A stretch of DNA of 64,000 nucleotides, from NCBI RefSeq assembly GCF_900009265.2, contig NZ_LR735002.1:114584-178583 (forward strand). The letters run 5' to 3'. Position 1 is the first letter of the stretch, and every line of letters starts with the position of its first letter. The stretch is from Planktothrix paucivesiculata PCC 9631. GTDB lineage: Bacteria; Cyanobacteriota; Cyanobacteriia; Cyanobacteriales; Microcoleaceae. Both the position numbers and the translations under genes were made by a program. Positions 1 through 8,105 of this stretch are shown piece after piece. The notes under the pieces are model-generated. The model made no database searches, was not told the origin of the DNA, and saw nothing but the letters and a program-made list of their open reading frames with translations.

Positions 1-44
1 AGAAAAGGCACAGGCTACTAAAATAAAAAAGCGATCCTATTGAA

Positions 45-59
45 TCAGTGTTACACTGA
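45..59. promoter_or_regulatory. Palindromic motif TCAGTGT-T-ACACTGA (element-wide motif, copy 1)
   Basis: A perfect 15-nt palindrome 35 nt before the ATG at 94. A 15-mer overlapping it (TGAATCAGTGTTACA, 41-55) recurs inverted at 3404-3418, just before the gene at 3434. A related near-palindrome AACGGTGTTACACTGTT lies at 8077-8093, and GAATCAGTGTT at 9570-9580. Placement just upstream of genes suggests an operator for an element regulator such as the Cro-like protein at 2155-2367 (inference). Confidence 0.5.
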
Positions 60-519
60 TATTAGCAAACAGTAGTAAACACTGAAAAAAGTCATGCCTA
101 ACTACAATCCGAATACTGAAGGATTAAGTCAACCAAAATGGGTTAATAAACCCGTGAAAATTTACCGTTTACCTGAACCCATAGCAGATGACGTACTAGC
201 CTATGCTCATCTACTGGACAAGGGTGATGTTGCTCCTATTGTCATCATCCTGAACCATGCACTAGGTTTACCTGCTAACAAAGCAGGGGGTTTTCATTTT
301 CCCAAATGCGATCGCTATCTTCAAAAAAAATTATCAATTTTTCCGATCAAATTCTCTCTAATTTTCATCAGATAAGTGGGAAATATTAAGAATGAACAAT
401 TTTCATATTTATTAACAGCAAAAGATAGCCATTGTCTTGATTAATAAGACTTTATGACTATTTATTATTAAATATTTTGAATGTTTTTTTAGAAAAATAG
501 TTTTAAAAACTTAATTAAT

Positions 520-1611
520 TCAGGCGATCGCTAAAATCTTTTCCCAATTATTTCCCAACCATGACTGTCCCTCTTTTATTGAGCTAAAACCCAAACTTCT
601 GTATATATTCAAAATTAATGTTACTAATAACGAGAATTTTCCGGCTACGTCTATGCCTTTTATTCTTGATTTATCTTCATTAAAATTCACATCTTTGACC
701 CAATGTACTTGATTTTCAATTAACCAATGTGCTTTAATTTTTTCTGCAAATGTTTTCGCACTTAATTTCTGACTACTAATATAATATAAAGTCTCATTAT
801 ATTCTTGATCACCCCGAAAACCCGTTCTTTCTACCTGAATAAAACTTTGAAGATGAGGATAATTTTTATGGTTGACATTTTGGCTATCAAATACTGATAC
901 TTTTCTGCTAATATTTCGCCCATGACTGACATCTTTTTCTTCATATACCGTTAAAGGTTTTTCGATTTCTGCTAAAATCTTGATCCGATTGTGCAATTTA
1001 ATTTGATTCCCTTTTACCGTAATTAAATAATTATTTTTGCTCTCAATTATTGCCTGAGTTGTTTCCTTACTACAATGGAGAGCATCGAGGGTAAATACTT
1101 TATTTAATAACCCGCATTTTTCTATCATAGACAGAACTTTAGCGTTTTCAGAACTTTGTTTACTTTCAAAACTTTCCGATTTAATTACTAACTTTGTTTC
1201 TTGACTAAACCAAGATACCATAATTAACATATTTTGTTTCTGATTTTCATAGTTAGTCAGGGTGTTTTTTAAAGATTTTCCATCGATCGCAATCCAATCA
1301 ACGCCTTCTTGTTGCCAATAATATTCCTGGACTATTGACTGAAAAACCAACTGAATTTCTATTGAATTTATTCCGAGCATTACTCGTCTTATGGTACTAT
1401 AAGACGGCAATTTTTTAGTGTTAGTTTCTAATAATTTAATTAGCTTATTTTCTTCATTTTTTCTAAAATTATCTATTTGCTTATAAGTAACATTGCCAGT
1501 TAGCAGTGCTAAAACAATGATAGTCAACACTACCCATAATTCATGTCTTTTACCACGATTTTTCCGAAAATCCTTGACTAACTTCAGTTGTTCGATTATA
1601 CTGTTTAACAT
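520..1611 (-). CDS. ISAs1-family DDE transposase
   Basis: A 363-residue protein. The N-terminal 90 residues match the DDE_Tnp_1-associated domain (LVKDFRKNRGKRHELWVVL, then a hydrophobic helix). The DDE core follows with DWIAIDGKSLK near residue 110 and LDALHCSKET near residue 178. The ISAs1-type ending motif HWLIENQVHWVKDVNFNED lies near residue 295, the typical glutamate region. Length is normal for the family and the frame is intact. It acts on the ends of the IS at 284-1708 by cut-and-paste transposition. The start is the ATG at 1611. Confidence 0.93.
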   Translation of the reverse strand: MLNSIIEQLKLVKDFRKNRGKRHELWVVLTIIVLALLTGNVTYKQIDNFRKNEENKLIKLLETNTKKLPSYSTIRRVMLGINSIEIQLVFQSIVQEYYWQQEGVDWIAIDGKSLKNTLTNYENQKQNMLIMVSWFSQETKLVIKSESFESKQSSENAKVLSMIEKCGLLNKVFTLDALHCSKETTQAIIESKNNYLITVKGNQIKLHNRIKILAEIEKPLTVYEEKDVSHGRNISRKVSVFDSQNVNHKNYPHLQSFIQVERTGFRGDQEYNETLYYISSQKLSAKTFAEKIKAHWLIENQVHWVKDVNFNEDKSRIKGIDVAGKFSLLVTLILNIYRSLGFSSIKEGQSWLGNNWEKILAIA

Positions 1612-1627
1612 AGTTTTTTAAAATCAA

Positions 1628-1674
1628 ATAAAAGTGATCTTTCTTTGATTTTACCAAAAAAAGATCACTTTTAT
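1628..1674. repeat. 15-bp inverted repeat upstream of the IS transposase
   Basis: ATAAAAGTGATCTTT at 1628-1642 and its exact complement at 1660-1674 are separated by 17 nt. The hairpin lies between the right end of the IS and the transposase start codon. A structure here could limit translation from transcripts that read in from outside, a known protective device in insertion sequences (inference). Confidence 0.75.
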
Positions 1675-1779
1675 TTTCTTTTTTACCCCCGACAATGAAA
1701 ACACCCTGCTAACAAAGGGGGCGCGATTAAAACAGATATCAAAAAAGTGTTAGAGATACTAGAGAAGTCTAACCGTTAA

Positions 1780-2100
1780 TTTTTCCCTTATATTTAGTCA
1801 AAAGCAGGTATAGCTGGTAAAGACTCCCTCTATATAAGGGTTTAAGCTGGTACACTACCCCCTAACAAGCTGGTAACTAACCTGGTAAAGCTGGTAAAAA
1901 AATAAATTTAACTAAAATAGCTGTGTAGGCTGTGTAAGGAAATTGAAAGTATTGATATATAAGGGTTAGAGGTTTACACAACCCCCTTACACAACCTTAC
2001 ACAACCACCCTTAGCAGTTTTATCCTAAATAGCTTGTAACCATTACCCCATAAGCATTACAACACTTACACAGCCTACACGGTGAAAATAATCAAAAAAT
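1780..2100. repeat. Gene-free region with iteron-like and inverted repeats (possible replication origin)
   Basis: No credible gene. GCTGGTA occurs at 1813, 1846, 1869 and 1890, with CCTGGTA at 1881. A perfect 16-bp inverted repeat follows: GTGTAGGCTGTGTAAG at 1923-1938 and its complement at 2065-2080. Between the arms lie ACACAACC-type repeats. The 18-mer TACACAACCCCCTTACAC at 1975-1992 recurs exactly inside the primase-helicase gene at 7684-7701. Clustered short direct repeats plus a long inverted repeat in an element that encodes its own primase resemble a replication origin or a control region. That role is inference. Confidence 0.5.
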
Positions 2101-2129
2101 AACCCCTGATAGATAGTTAGTCAGGGGTT
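2101..2129. terminator. Bidirectional intrinsic terminator
   Basis: AACCCCTGA (2101-2109) pairs with TCAGGGGTT (2121-2129) around an 11-nt loop. On the minus strand the stem is followed by a run of six T, which suits termination of the HTH gene at 2155-2367. On the plus strand it is followed by TTTTAAT. Confidence 0.75.
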
Positions 2130-2154
2130 TTAATGTTTGGGGGGTGATGGTGGG

Positions 2155-2367
2155 TTAGTCTACTTGCTCTACCCATTCTAATAACTCGCTAGGTTGGACT
2201 CTGTATCTATCACAGATTCTACTTAACACGGATGACGAGGGTAGCTGTTCTGGGTTGTTGTACAGATCGTAAGCTGTTTTAGGAGCAAGCCCTACGTCCT
2301 TCCAGAGTCGGTAAGGGGTAATCTCCCTGTTATCACAAAAATGTTTGATTTTATTTATCACTGCCAT
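2155..2367 (-). CDS. Cro/C1-type helix-turn-helix regulator
   Basis: A 70-residue protein consisting of a single XRE-type HTH domain. The recognition region is ITPYRLWKDVGLAPKTAYDLY (about residues 16-36), and the C-terminal ICDRYRVQPSELLEWVEQ is typical of Cro/C1 proteins with minimal dimerisation parts. It is transcribed away from the plus-strand operon beginning at 2597, so it probably controls the shared AT-rich promoter region at 2368-2596 and the lysogeny-like state of the element (inference). A terminator at 2101-2129 lies just downstream. The family call is firm; the target is not shown. Confidence 0.85.
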   Translation of the reverse strand: MAVINKIKHFCDNREITPYRLWKDVGLAPKTAYDLYNNPEQLPSSSVLSRICDRYRVQPSELLEWVEQVD

Positions 2368-2596
2368 ACCTCAACTTTACCATTAACAGTATCCTAGCAG
2401 TTATTACTATATATATAGTAGTTATATCTAATTAGTATTACTTATCCGATAGCAGTAGGTAATAAGTATATTGTATTAATAAAGATAGCATTAATATTCA
2501 AATAGTAGTAATCTGTTAATAAATAACCCACTGGCGAAAAGTTTGGCGACCGACACCAGTGGGTACTCACCCCTAGTTATTAGGAGCATTTCAATT

Positions 2597-3301
2597 ATGA
2601 CACTGACAGAACTTAAAGCTAAAGCTACTGAATTAGGGTTAACCCCTGATGAAGTGCGTCAACACGGTAGCTTATCCAAAAAGGCAACCTGGGAGAGTGC
2701 TATTGATAATATTGAAACCGTTGAAGTTGAAACGGTAGAAAATATCGCTGTAACAGTCAATCAACCTACCGTTGAATATTTGCCCTTTGACAACCCTACC
2801 CATACCTTGATTGATGGGGAATGGGTGCTATGTTCTGAAACCGTTGACCCTAGCAAACTCCCAGAACTTGCAGAAACCGATCCACGTTTTGAAGCGTGGC
2901 AACCTTGGATGATACCCGGCGCGAACTTTACCGGAGCATGGCAAGTTTATGAAATTCTCTACTTTGATGTTTGGGGTAACTGCAACGCTAAAGGAGCCGA
3001 TACCAAAGGATACTCGTTCCGAATTGAGAGTATCGTTAACACCGCAACGGATGATTATGTCCAAAAGTCCGAACCCATCCCGCCGTTAACTCCCCTAGGT
3101 GAAGCTAACCAGTTATCCGATTGTCTTGAATCCGATACACCCATTCGTGATCAACTGCTTTTAAAGATGATGGACAAAGGCTTGTCATTGCCAGATTTAG
3201 AGGAACTTGAGAACGCGCCCTTGGATGAAGATACCGCCGTTGTTTTCTTAACTCTATTAGAAGAAAGTGATCGGATGTTATCGGAGGCATTGGCACTATG
3301 A
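2597..3301 (+). CDS. Acidic element protein with SAP-like N-terminus
   Basis: I choose the ATG at 2597 because AGGAG lies 10 nt upstream; an upstream in-frame TTG at 2543 has no ribosome-binding site. The 234-residue product begins MTLTELKAKATELGLTPDEV, resembling the helix-extended-helix of SAP or Rho-N nucleic-acid-binding motifs. It then continues as an acidic protein rich in Glu, Asp, Pro and Thr with no further recognised domain. The stop codon overlaps the start of the next small gene (ATGA at 3298-3301), so the two are translationally coupled. It is the first gene of the plus-strand set of the integrative element. Function unknown; DNA binding is only suggested. Confidence 0.7.
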   Translation: MTLTELKAKATELGLTPDEVRQHGSLSKKATWESAIDNIETVEVETVENIAVTVNQPTVEYLPFDNPTHTLIDGEWVLCSETVDPSKLPELAETDPRFEAWQPWMIPGANFTGAWQVYEILYFDVWGNCNAKGADTKGYSFRIESIVNTATDDYVQKSEPIPPLTPLGEANQLSDCLESDTPIRDQLLLKMMDKGLSLPDLEELENAPLDEDTAVVFLTLLEESDRMLSEALAL

Positions 3302-3408
3302 AACCCACAGGGATAATTGATTATTTGTTCCCAGGTTTGTTGTACCTACTTTGCTTCTTAGCAGGTTTCTATTTAGCAACTCACATCACTATCACAATAT
3401 CGCTGTAA
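3298..3408 (+). CDS. 36-residue membrane protein, translationally coupled
   Basis: An open frame starts at an ATG that overlaps the previous stop in the arrangement ATGA. It encodes 36 residues with one clear hydrophobic segment (YLFPGLLYLLCFLAGFYLA, residues 9-27) and a short polar N-terminus. Its size and single membrane span recall small phage or plasmid membrane proteins, but I recognise no family. Support comes from the overlap with the upstream gene and from the next gene starting 26 nt later with its own ribosome-binding site. A chance open frame is possible. Confidence 0.5.
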   Translation: MKPTGIIDYLFPGLLYLLCFLAGFYLATHITITISL

Positions 3409-3418
3409 CACTGATTCA
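3404..3418. promoter_or_regulatory. Palindromic motif, copy 2, before the gene at 3434
   Basis: TGTAACACTGATTCA is the exact complement of the 15-mer at 41-55. It overlaps the stop codon of the 36-residue gene and ends just before the AAGGAG ribosome-binding site of the gene starting at 3434. It is a candidate operator (inference). Confidence 0.4.
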
Positions 3419-3433
3419 TAAGGAGATTAAGCT

Positions 3434-3928
3434 GTGCTCGGATTCTTACGCGGAGATGATTTAAAATCATCAACAATCGCACCCGTTGACGGTTCGCATA
3501 AAGGCATTGCTAAAGACAATGTTTTTAAACTTTCAGCTAGTAACGCAATTACACCCGATAACCCACCGGAAACAATTTTTGACACTTATCGGACAATGCC
3601 AGTTTGTGACCGAGTGAGGGAGTTTACCCCAGAAGAAGCGGACGGCCTGAGCGAGTTAGCACGGGTCAAAAAACAGAATGCTAAGGCTACTAAAAAAGCA
3701 GCTGATCAGCATGAAATCATCCTTAACAGTGAGGCGAAAATCAACCGACATGGGCAACGGATGATCCGTAATGAAGCTGAATTTGAGGTTAAAACTCAAG
3801 GCTATAAAGGCACAACCGCCAAAGCCTTGCAAGCAAAAAGACCGCGTTATGCAGCTATGGGTAAAGGTTTAGAAAAGTCTGAACAGTTAGCTGACCAAGC
3901 AATCGCTAACTTAATGGCTCAATTGTAA
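3434..3928 (+). CDS. Hypothetical element protein, basic and helical
   Basis: A 164-residue protein starting at GTG 3434, with AAGGAG about 9 nt upstream. The N-terminal half has low predicted order. From about residue 68 it is strongly helical and rich in Lys, Ala and Glu (VKKQNAKATKKAADQHEI, then INRHGQRMIRNEAEFEVKTQ), like a coiled-coil or nucleic-acid-associated protein. No family is recognised. It lies in the plus-strand gene set of the integrative element, between the acidic SAP-like gene and a hairpin at 3974-3999. Confidence 0.65.
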   Translation: MLGFLRGDDLKSSTIAPVDGSHKGIAKDNVFKLSASNAITPDNPPETIFDTYRTMPVCDRVREFTPEEADGLSELARVKKQNAKATKKAADQHEIILNSEAKINRHGQRMIRNEAEFEVKTQGYKGTTAKALQAKRPRYAAMGKGLEKSEQLADQAIANLMAQL

Positions 3929-3973
3929 CTGTTTTACATTGTAGATTCTACGAAGTAAAACTCAAAAACATAA

Positions 3974-3999
3974 ACCCGTCCTTTCATGCCGGGACGGGT
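3974..3999. terminator. Hairpin between small element genes
   Basis: ACCCGTCC (3974-3981) pairs with GGACGGGT (3992-3999) around a 10-nt loop. It follows the gene ending at 3928 and precedes the one starting at 4046. No strong T-run follows, so it may be an attenuator or RNA-stability structure rather than a full terminator. Confidence 0.5.
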
Positions 4000-4045
4000 C
4001 AAATCAAAATGTACAACTACTGCACTAACTAAAAAGAATTGTAAC

Positions 4046-4312
4046 ATGATTGTAACACAAATTGAAAGACGCAAAATTGAGTTTTTCGTGTCAACAGATA
4101 TCCCATTACCTGAATATTGTATCGGTCAACTGGTAGAGGTTTTTTCATCAGTTAGCTGGGATAACCCTAGTGAAAAGCGTTGGTTCCCAGCAAGGGTGAC
4201 AGGCATGGAACACAGCCACAGCAAGTGGAGTTATCAAGTTCAATTCCTAAACTGTAGCGGTCAAGGTATTGAATGGGTCAACCCTCAAGATATGTGGCTA
4301 TTAGAACCTTAA
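4046..4312 (+). CDS. SH3/Tudor-like small protein
   Basis: An 88-residue protein from the ATG at 4046. The central part (IGQLVEVFSSVSWDNPSEKRW, then FPARVTGMEHSHSKWSYQVQF and IEWVNPQDMWLLEP) has the alternating pattern of a small beta-barrel of the SH3/Tudor type. The C-terminal 65 residues of the primase-helicase at 5618-8047 show the same layout (GDKVIEVFQQTV, WFGVVVTIEEP, YKVRWDN, then a closing EP), so the element appears to carry this module both alone and fused. The role is unknown; such barrels often bind nucleic acid or protein tails. Confidence 0.6.
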   Translation: MIVTQIERRKIEFFVSTDIPLPEYCIGQLVEVFSSVSWDNPSEKRWFPARVTGMEHSHSKWSYQVQFLNCSGQGIEWVNPQDMWLLEP

Positions 4313-4317
4313 CCAAA

Positions 4318-4584
4318 ATGATCCAATTTTATCGCGTTGTCGGGTTCTTTTTATTGGTAGCTAGTGGTGCAAGTTTAGTTAGTTTACTGGCATTATTAAT
4401 TACTCAATTGAGAGAACTCTTTTTTATTATTTCCTTACTGTGTTCTATTGGTTTAGGAATCGCAGGAACGGTTATCTATTACCGTAAAACCGATGATAAA
4501 GAATGGGTCTTGGGTTTAGTTTTTATTATCGGTTTAGCTACCGCCTTATCATTAGGGGGTGTCATTCAATGGGTTACTCAGTAA
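4318..4584 (+). CDS. Small three-span membrane protein
   Basis: 88 residues from the ATG at 4318. There are three hydrophobic segments: FYRVVGFFLLVASGASLVSLL (about 4-24), LFFIISLLCSIGLGIAGTVIYY (about 34-55) and WVLGLVFIIGLATALSLGGV (about 63-82). It starts 5 nt after the preceding stop, and its 3' end overlaps the start of the next gene by 16 nt, so the three genes 4046-5255 form a tight operon. No family is recognised. Membrane proteins of this size in phage-like elements can act in superinfection exclusion, but nothing here proves that. Confidence 0.65.
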   Translation: MIQFYRVVGFFLLVASGASLVSLLALLITQLRELFFIISLLCSIGLGIAGTVIYYRKTDDKEWVLGLVFIIGLATALSLGGVIQWVTQ

Positions 4585-5255
4585 TCAATCCATCTAGTAA
4601 CGTAGAAGCAATTAAACAGAACTGGAAAACCCATCACTTAATTAACATTTTCCTGTTAACTACCTCACTCCCATTCTGGATTGCTACCCCGTTTTTAACC
4701 CGCGACGTAAACGCTAACAATTGGCATAAGTTTTTTAGATTTACCTCTATAACCTACGCAATTTTAGCGAGTGGCACATCACTCTACTTAACAACAAAGT
4801 TAGGAGAAATTAAGCCTAAAATTGACGCGATTAAAAAACGTGAACAAGCCGAATTTAAACACAGTTTAGCTAGTGACTTATTCTTGGCACAGGGTACGAA
4901 TACCGCTATCGCCCAATATTTACTCACTGAGCGGGGTACTTCCCTGACTTCCCAAGGTGTAAGTGACCCGGAAGTGACACTAGAAGCCGATACTACCGTT
5001 TTTGATGAGGAAACTTCCCACACTTCCCAAACACCGGAAGTACCCACTTCCGACATTCCCGTAAGTGGAAGTAAACCGGAAACTGGGTTAAGTGTAGAAG
5101 CTGAAGAAATGTTTGAACTTGTAATTGATGCCTTAGAGGATGGTTACTCAGATACCAAAATAGTTGAGGAGTTAATGGGGTATAAAGGGAGAAGCTACAA
5201 AAAGGGTAAAAACGTATTAAACGAGATTAAACGTTTTATTGAGTTAAACGATTAA
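4569..5255 (+). CDS. Membrane-anchored protein with C-terminal HTH-like segment
   Basis: 228 residues from the ATG at 4569, which overlaps the previous gene. Two hydrophobic segments lie near residues 26-41 (INIFLLTTSLPFWIATPFL) and 57-74 (ITYAILASGTSLYL). A Ser/Thr/Pro/Glu-rich linker follows (about 120-180). The C-terminus reads IDALEDGYSDTKIVEELMGY then GRSYKKGKNVLNEIKRFIEL, which resembles the short HTH found at the ends of cyanobacterial plasmid proteins. Function unknown; a membrane-tethered DNA-binding or partition role would fit the layout but is inference. Confidence 0.65.
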   Translation: MGYSVINPSSNVEAIKQNWKTHHLINIFLLTTSLPFWIATPFLTRDVNANNWHKFFRFTSITYAILASGTSLYLTTKLGEIKPKIDAIKKREQAEFKHSLASDLFLAQGTNTAIAQYLLTERGTSLTSQGVSDPEVTLEADTTVFDEETSHTSQTPEVPTSDIPVSGSKPETGLSVEAEEMFELVIDALEDGYSDTKIVEELMGYKGRSYKKGKNVLNEIKRFIELND

Positions 5256-5617
5256 TCATTTTTCGCGAAAAACCCGTTAATTAGTTTTTTACTCTAAATC
5301 AGTTATCAGTTTTTATTTGATTAAAAGTTAAAAGTGTACAGCAAGTGGAGTTAGCGAGAGTGTAATAGGAAACCTTAAAGGTTTCGTTTATCTTTCCCTA
5401 AACTTACACCCCCTAAAGTATTGATACAGAATGCCTAAACCCTAGGGTTTCCCTGTTCAAAAATAAATCTTTTTATTGTTGAAATTCTCTCGATAGTTGT
5501 GCTACTTTCAGAGAGTACCTTCTTACAAACGAAAAAGAGGCAACCCGTAAAAGCTACCTCTTTGAAGATATAAATAGAAATTCAAATAGATTAACCGTAT
5601 AAAGGAATATTGATGAT
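5256..5617. other. 362-bp intergenic region with a hairpin before the primase gene
   Basis: No gene. AAAGAGG at 5534-5540 pairs with CCTCTTT at 5557-5563, 54 nt before the primase-helicase start, and may be a terminator or leader structure. A 16-mer ACAGCAAGTGGAGTTA at about 5338-5353 also occurs inside the gene at 4046-4312 (near 4219), a local duplication of unknown meaning. Confidence 0.5.
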
Positions 5618-8047
5618 ATGAACACCTCCACCAAGAATGTAAACAAAACACCGATGAGTAGTGCTGATACAAATAATTATAGTACAACTCACCAAAAAGC
5701 ACAACCTTTAGGGGAACTCAAAAAAAATACTCGGTTAACCGTTACCCATTGGGACTACTTGGTTACAGAACGGGGTTTGCCGTTTGATTGGGTTATAGAT
5801 AACTGCGAGTCAATGACTGCGGAGACCGCCACGGGGTATCTAGGATATGCACCCCCATCTAACGGGATTATGATCCGTAGCAGTAACGGTCAATGGCAGT
5901 TTAAACCGGATAGCCCAAAGGTCACAACTAAAGATGATGGGACTAAAAAGGTTTTAAAATACTTAACCCCTAGGGAAGATCAAGGGTATGATGCAATGCT
6001 CCTAACTCATCCTGATTATTCCGATTACTGGACTAACCTTGATAAGTTGAAGGAACGGGCTTACAAGATAAACGGTGTACCCTGTATTGCTATAACAGAG
6101 GGTGCGTTTAAGGCAATGGTGGTAATGGATAACGGTATCCCCTGTGTGTCTGTGCTAGGGGTTGAAATGGGTTTAACTCCTAAGAAAAATGACCCGCAAG
6201 AGAAACGATATTTAGTTCACGCCCTAGAAAAATTCGCTAAAGCGGGTTTTGGGTTCTTAATGATGTTTGACGGTGATAGCGCTACGAATATAAATGTTAA
6301 AAATGCGCTAAAAAAACTCGGTCATCAACTAGGATTGTTTAATAATCCTGTTTATGTAGCTAGTTGGAATATGACAAGCGAAAAAGATAAGGGTGTAGAT
6401 GATTACATCCTTAACCACGGGTTCCCACAATTCCAGAGCGAGGTTTTATCAAAGGTTCAATCTTTTGCTGAATGGTTAACTAAGGTTGATCAGGAGTTTA
6501 AGGATAATGGGATTAATGCAGATGACTTACCTCAAAAAATAGGTAAACTGGGAGCGCAACGCACACAATTAAAACTAGTTGTTGGCAATAGACTCCGGCA
6601 CAACGAATTAACCAAGGAAATTGAATTAGATGGGATATCAATAGGGTCTGATGACTTTAAACTTGAGTTAGATGAAACCTTTGGGCTTGAGTTAAAATGT
6701 ACCGAGAGAGACTTAAAAGCTATCGTCATTAAAACCGCAAAGGAGAATAGTTATCACCCCGTTAGAGAATACCTTAGTCAATGCAATGAAAAGCATTCTG
6801 ATACATCTATTCTTAACGGTTTTGCTAAACGGTATTTTGGAGTAAGTAACCCGTTATATGAAACGTTTGTTAGAAAGTTTTTGACTGGTGCTGTGGCAAG
6901 GGTTTTTGAGCCGGGATGTAAACTAGATACCATGCTAGTTTTACAAGGGGAGCAGGGTGTCGGTAAGTCTAGTTTCTTCAAAACTTTGGCAATAAAAGAC
7001 AACTGGTTTTGTGACAATATAAGTATTAAAGATAGGGACAAAGATGAATTGTTAAAACTTCACCAAACATGGATAGCTGAAATTGCCGAATTAGATTATA
7101 CATTCAGTAAGACAGATACAGGTAAAATCAAGTCATTTCTATCGACATCATCCGACAAACTTAGAACACCTTACGCCGTCAAAACAGAGTCAATGCCTCG
7201 TATGTGTGCTATGGCAGGCACAACAAACAGCTTAGGGGTGCTTAATGACCCGTCTGGTGCGCGGAGGTTTCATATAATTTCTGTTACTAAAGAAATCCCT
7301 ATAGACTTACTAGAAAAAGAGTGTGACGCGATTTGGGGTGCTGCCGTACAATGCTATAAAAACGGTGAACTTTGGTGGTTAAATCGTGAGGAGCAAAAAC
7401 AATCTAATGTTAATAATGAAGCGTATTCAAGGGATTCTCCCTGGTTAGATGACATTGAGAACTTCGTAGAAGACAAGATAAGTGTCGCTACCGATGATTT
7501 ACTGAACGTGATGGGAGTTCAAAAAGACAACCTGAGTCAAACCAAGAGGGCTGAAATAGAGATAGCTGACATCATGCTAAAACTGAAATGGGTTAAAGCT
7601 CAAGGGATTAAAGATGACAACGGTATTCGTAGGCGTGGTTATAAGCGCCCTGTTGTAACGGTTCCCGATACGGAATCATCAGATACACAACCCCCTTACA
7701 CGGCCCCCCCTAGTTGTGTAGATAGCTGTGTAAACTCAAACCCTGACACAGAGGGGGATACACAGTTTACACGGCCTACACAGCAAAATTGTCAAACTTC
7801 AGAAAATGTAAAATCAGAACCCATACCGACACCAAAACCAGAAGGGTTTAAGGTTGGTGACAAGGTGATAGAGGTGTTTCAACAGACTGTTGACGGGTAT
7901 AAGTGGTTTGGTGTCGTTGTCACGATAGAGGAACCCAGAAGGGGAGACATGGGGGGTATCTACAAAGTCAGATGGGATAACGCACATACTACCGGGTTAA
8001 TGAGCGATGTGTATGAGCATCAGATAGAACCCTACCAAGGGCATTAA
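5618..8047 (+). CDS. Primase-helicase: DUF3854 (Toprim-like) plus VapE-type ATPase
   Basis: An 809-residue replication protein. Residues about 45-290 form a DUF3854/Toprim-like primase region with the acidic residues E161 (ITEGAF) and D218/D220 (MMFDGDS). Residues about 390-630 form a VapE/D5-type P-loop ATPase with Walker A GEQGVGKS (444-451), then AEIAELDYTFSK and a TTN...GARRF sensor/arginine-finger stretch. A Thr/Pro-rich linker follows, whose DNA carries the same TACACAACCCCCTTACAC motif as the intergenic repeats at 1975-1992. The last 65 residues form an SH3-like module. It probably opens and primes the origin of the element. Such proteins are typical of phage satellites and small integrative plasmids. 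Confidence 0.88.
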   Translation: MNTSTKNVNKTPMSSADTNNYSTTHQKAQPLGELKKNTRLTVTHWDYLVTERGLPFDWVIDNCESMTAETATGYLGYAPPSNGIMIRSSNGQWQFKPDSPKVTTKDDGTKKVLKYLTPREDQGYDAMLLTHPDYSDYWTNLDKLKERAYKINGVPCIAITEGAFKAMVVMDNGIPCVSVLGVEMGLTPKKNDPQEKRYLVHALEKFAKAGFGFLMMFDGDSATNINVKNALKKLGHQLGLFNNPVYVASWNMTSEKDKGVDDYILNHGFPQFQSEVLSKVQSFAEWLTKVDQEFKDNGINADDLPQKIGKLGAQRTQLKLVVGNRLRHNELTKEIELDGISIGSDDFKLELDETFGLELKCTERDLKAIVIKTAKENSYHPVREYLSQCNEKHSDTSILNGFAKRYFGVSNPLYETFVRKFLTGAVARVFEPGCKLDTMLVLQGEQGVGKSSFFKTLAIKDNWFCDNISIKDRDKDELLKLHQTWIAEIAELDYTFSKTDTGKIKSFLSTSSDKLRTPYAVKTESMPRMCAMAGTTNSLGVLNDPSGARRFHIISVTKEIPIDLLEKECDAIWGAAVQCYKNGELWWLNREEQKQSNVNNEAYSRDSPWLDDIENFVEDKISVATDDLLNVMGVQKDNLSQTKRAEIEIADIMLKLKWVKAQGIKDDNGIRRRGYKRPVVTVPDTESSDTQPPYTAPPSCVDSCVNSNPDTEGDTQFTRPTQQNCQTSENVKSEPIPTPKPEGFKVGDKVIEVFQQTVDGYKWFGVVVTIEEPRRGDMGGIYKVRWDNAHTTGLMSDVYEHQIEPYQGH

Positions 8048-8055
8048 CAAAACTA

Positions 8056-8070
8056 GGGGGATAATCCCCC
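8056..8070. terminator. Convergent-gene terminator
   Basis: GGGGGA, loop TAA, TCCCCC at 8056-8070, between the stop of the primase-helicase and the end of the convergent integrase gene. The stem is very stable and can serve both directions. Confidence 0.75.
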
Positions 8071-8076
8071 TTATGA

Positions 8077-8093
8077 AACGGTGTTACACTGTT
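8077..8093. promoter_or_regulatory. Palindromic motif, copy 3, between convergent genes
   Basis: AACGGTGTTACACTGTT is a near-perfect 17-nt palindrome sharing the GTGTTACACTG core with the motif at 45-59. It lies in the short gap between the primase-helicase and the integrase, where no promoter is expected, so it may instead be a recombination or structural site. Confidence 0.4.
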
Positions 8094-8105
8094 AAAACTA
8101 CTCTA

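Larger units (their letters stand above)
284..1708 (-). mobile_element. ISAs1-family insertion sequence, complete
   Basis: A 1425-bp element bounded by imperfect inverted repeats: CAGGGGGTTTTCATT at the left and, read from the right end, CAGGGTGTTTTCATT. It is flanked by the 9-bp direct repeat CTAACAAAG at 275-283 and 1709-1717, the target-site duplication. It carries one transposase on the minus strand and a long hairpin ahead of that gene. Ends, duplication and an open transposase suggest a recent, possibly active copy. The family call comes from the transposase. Confidence 0.92.
94..1779 (+). pseudogene. Small element gene split by an insertion sequence
   Basis: The reading frame starts at the ATG at 94 and is broken at 283/284 by an IS. 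Removing 284-1708 and one copy of the 9-bp duplication restores a continuous frame that ends at the TAA at 1777-1779. It would encode about 83 residues, finishing with an Asn-Lys-Gly-Gly-Ala-Ile-Lys stretch and a charged C-terminal helix. I recognise no family. The intact protein looks like a small soluble protein, and because it lies on the same strand as the other small genes of this element it may have been one of them. The left fragment alone would give a 93-residue chimera with an IS-encoded tail. The reconstruction is seen in the sequence; the function is unknown. Confidence 0.8.

Noticed and set aside
2543..2596. Upstream TTG start for the SAP-like gene
   Set aside because: No ribosome-binding site, while the ATG at 2597 has AGGAG at the right distance.
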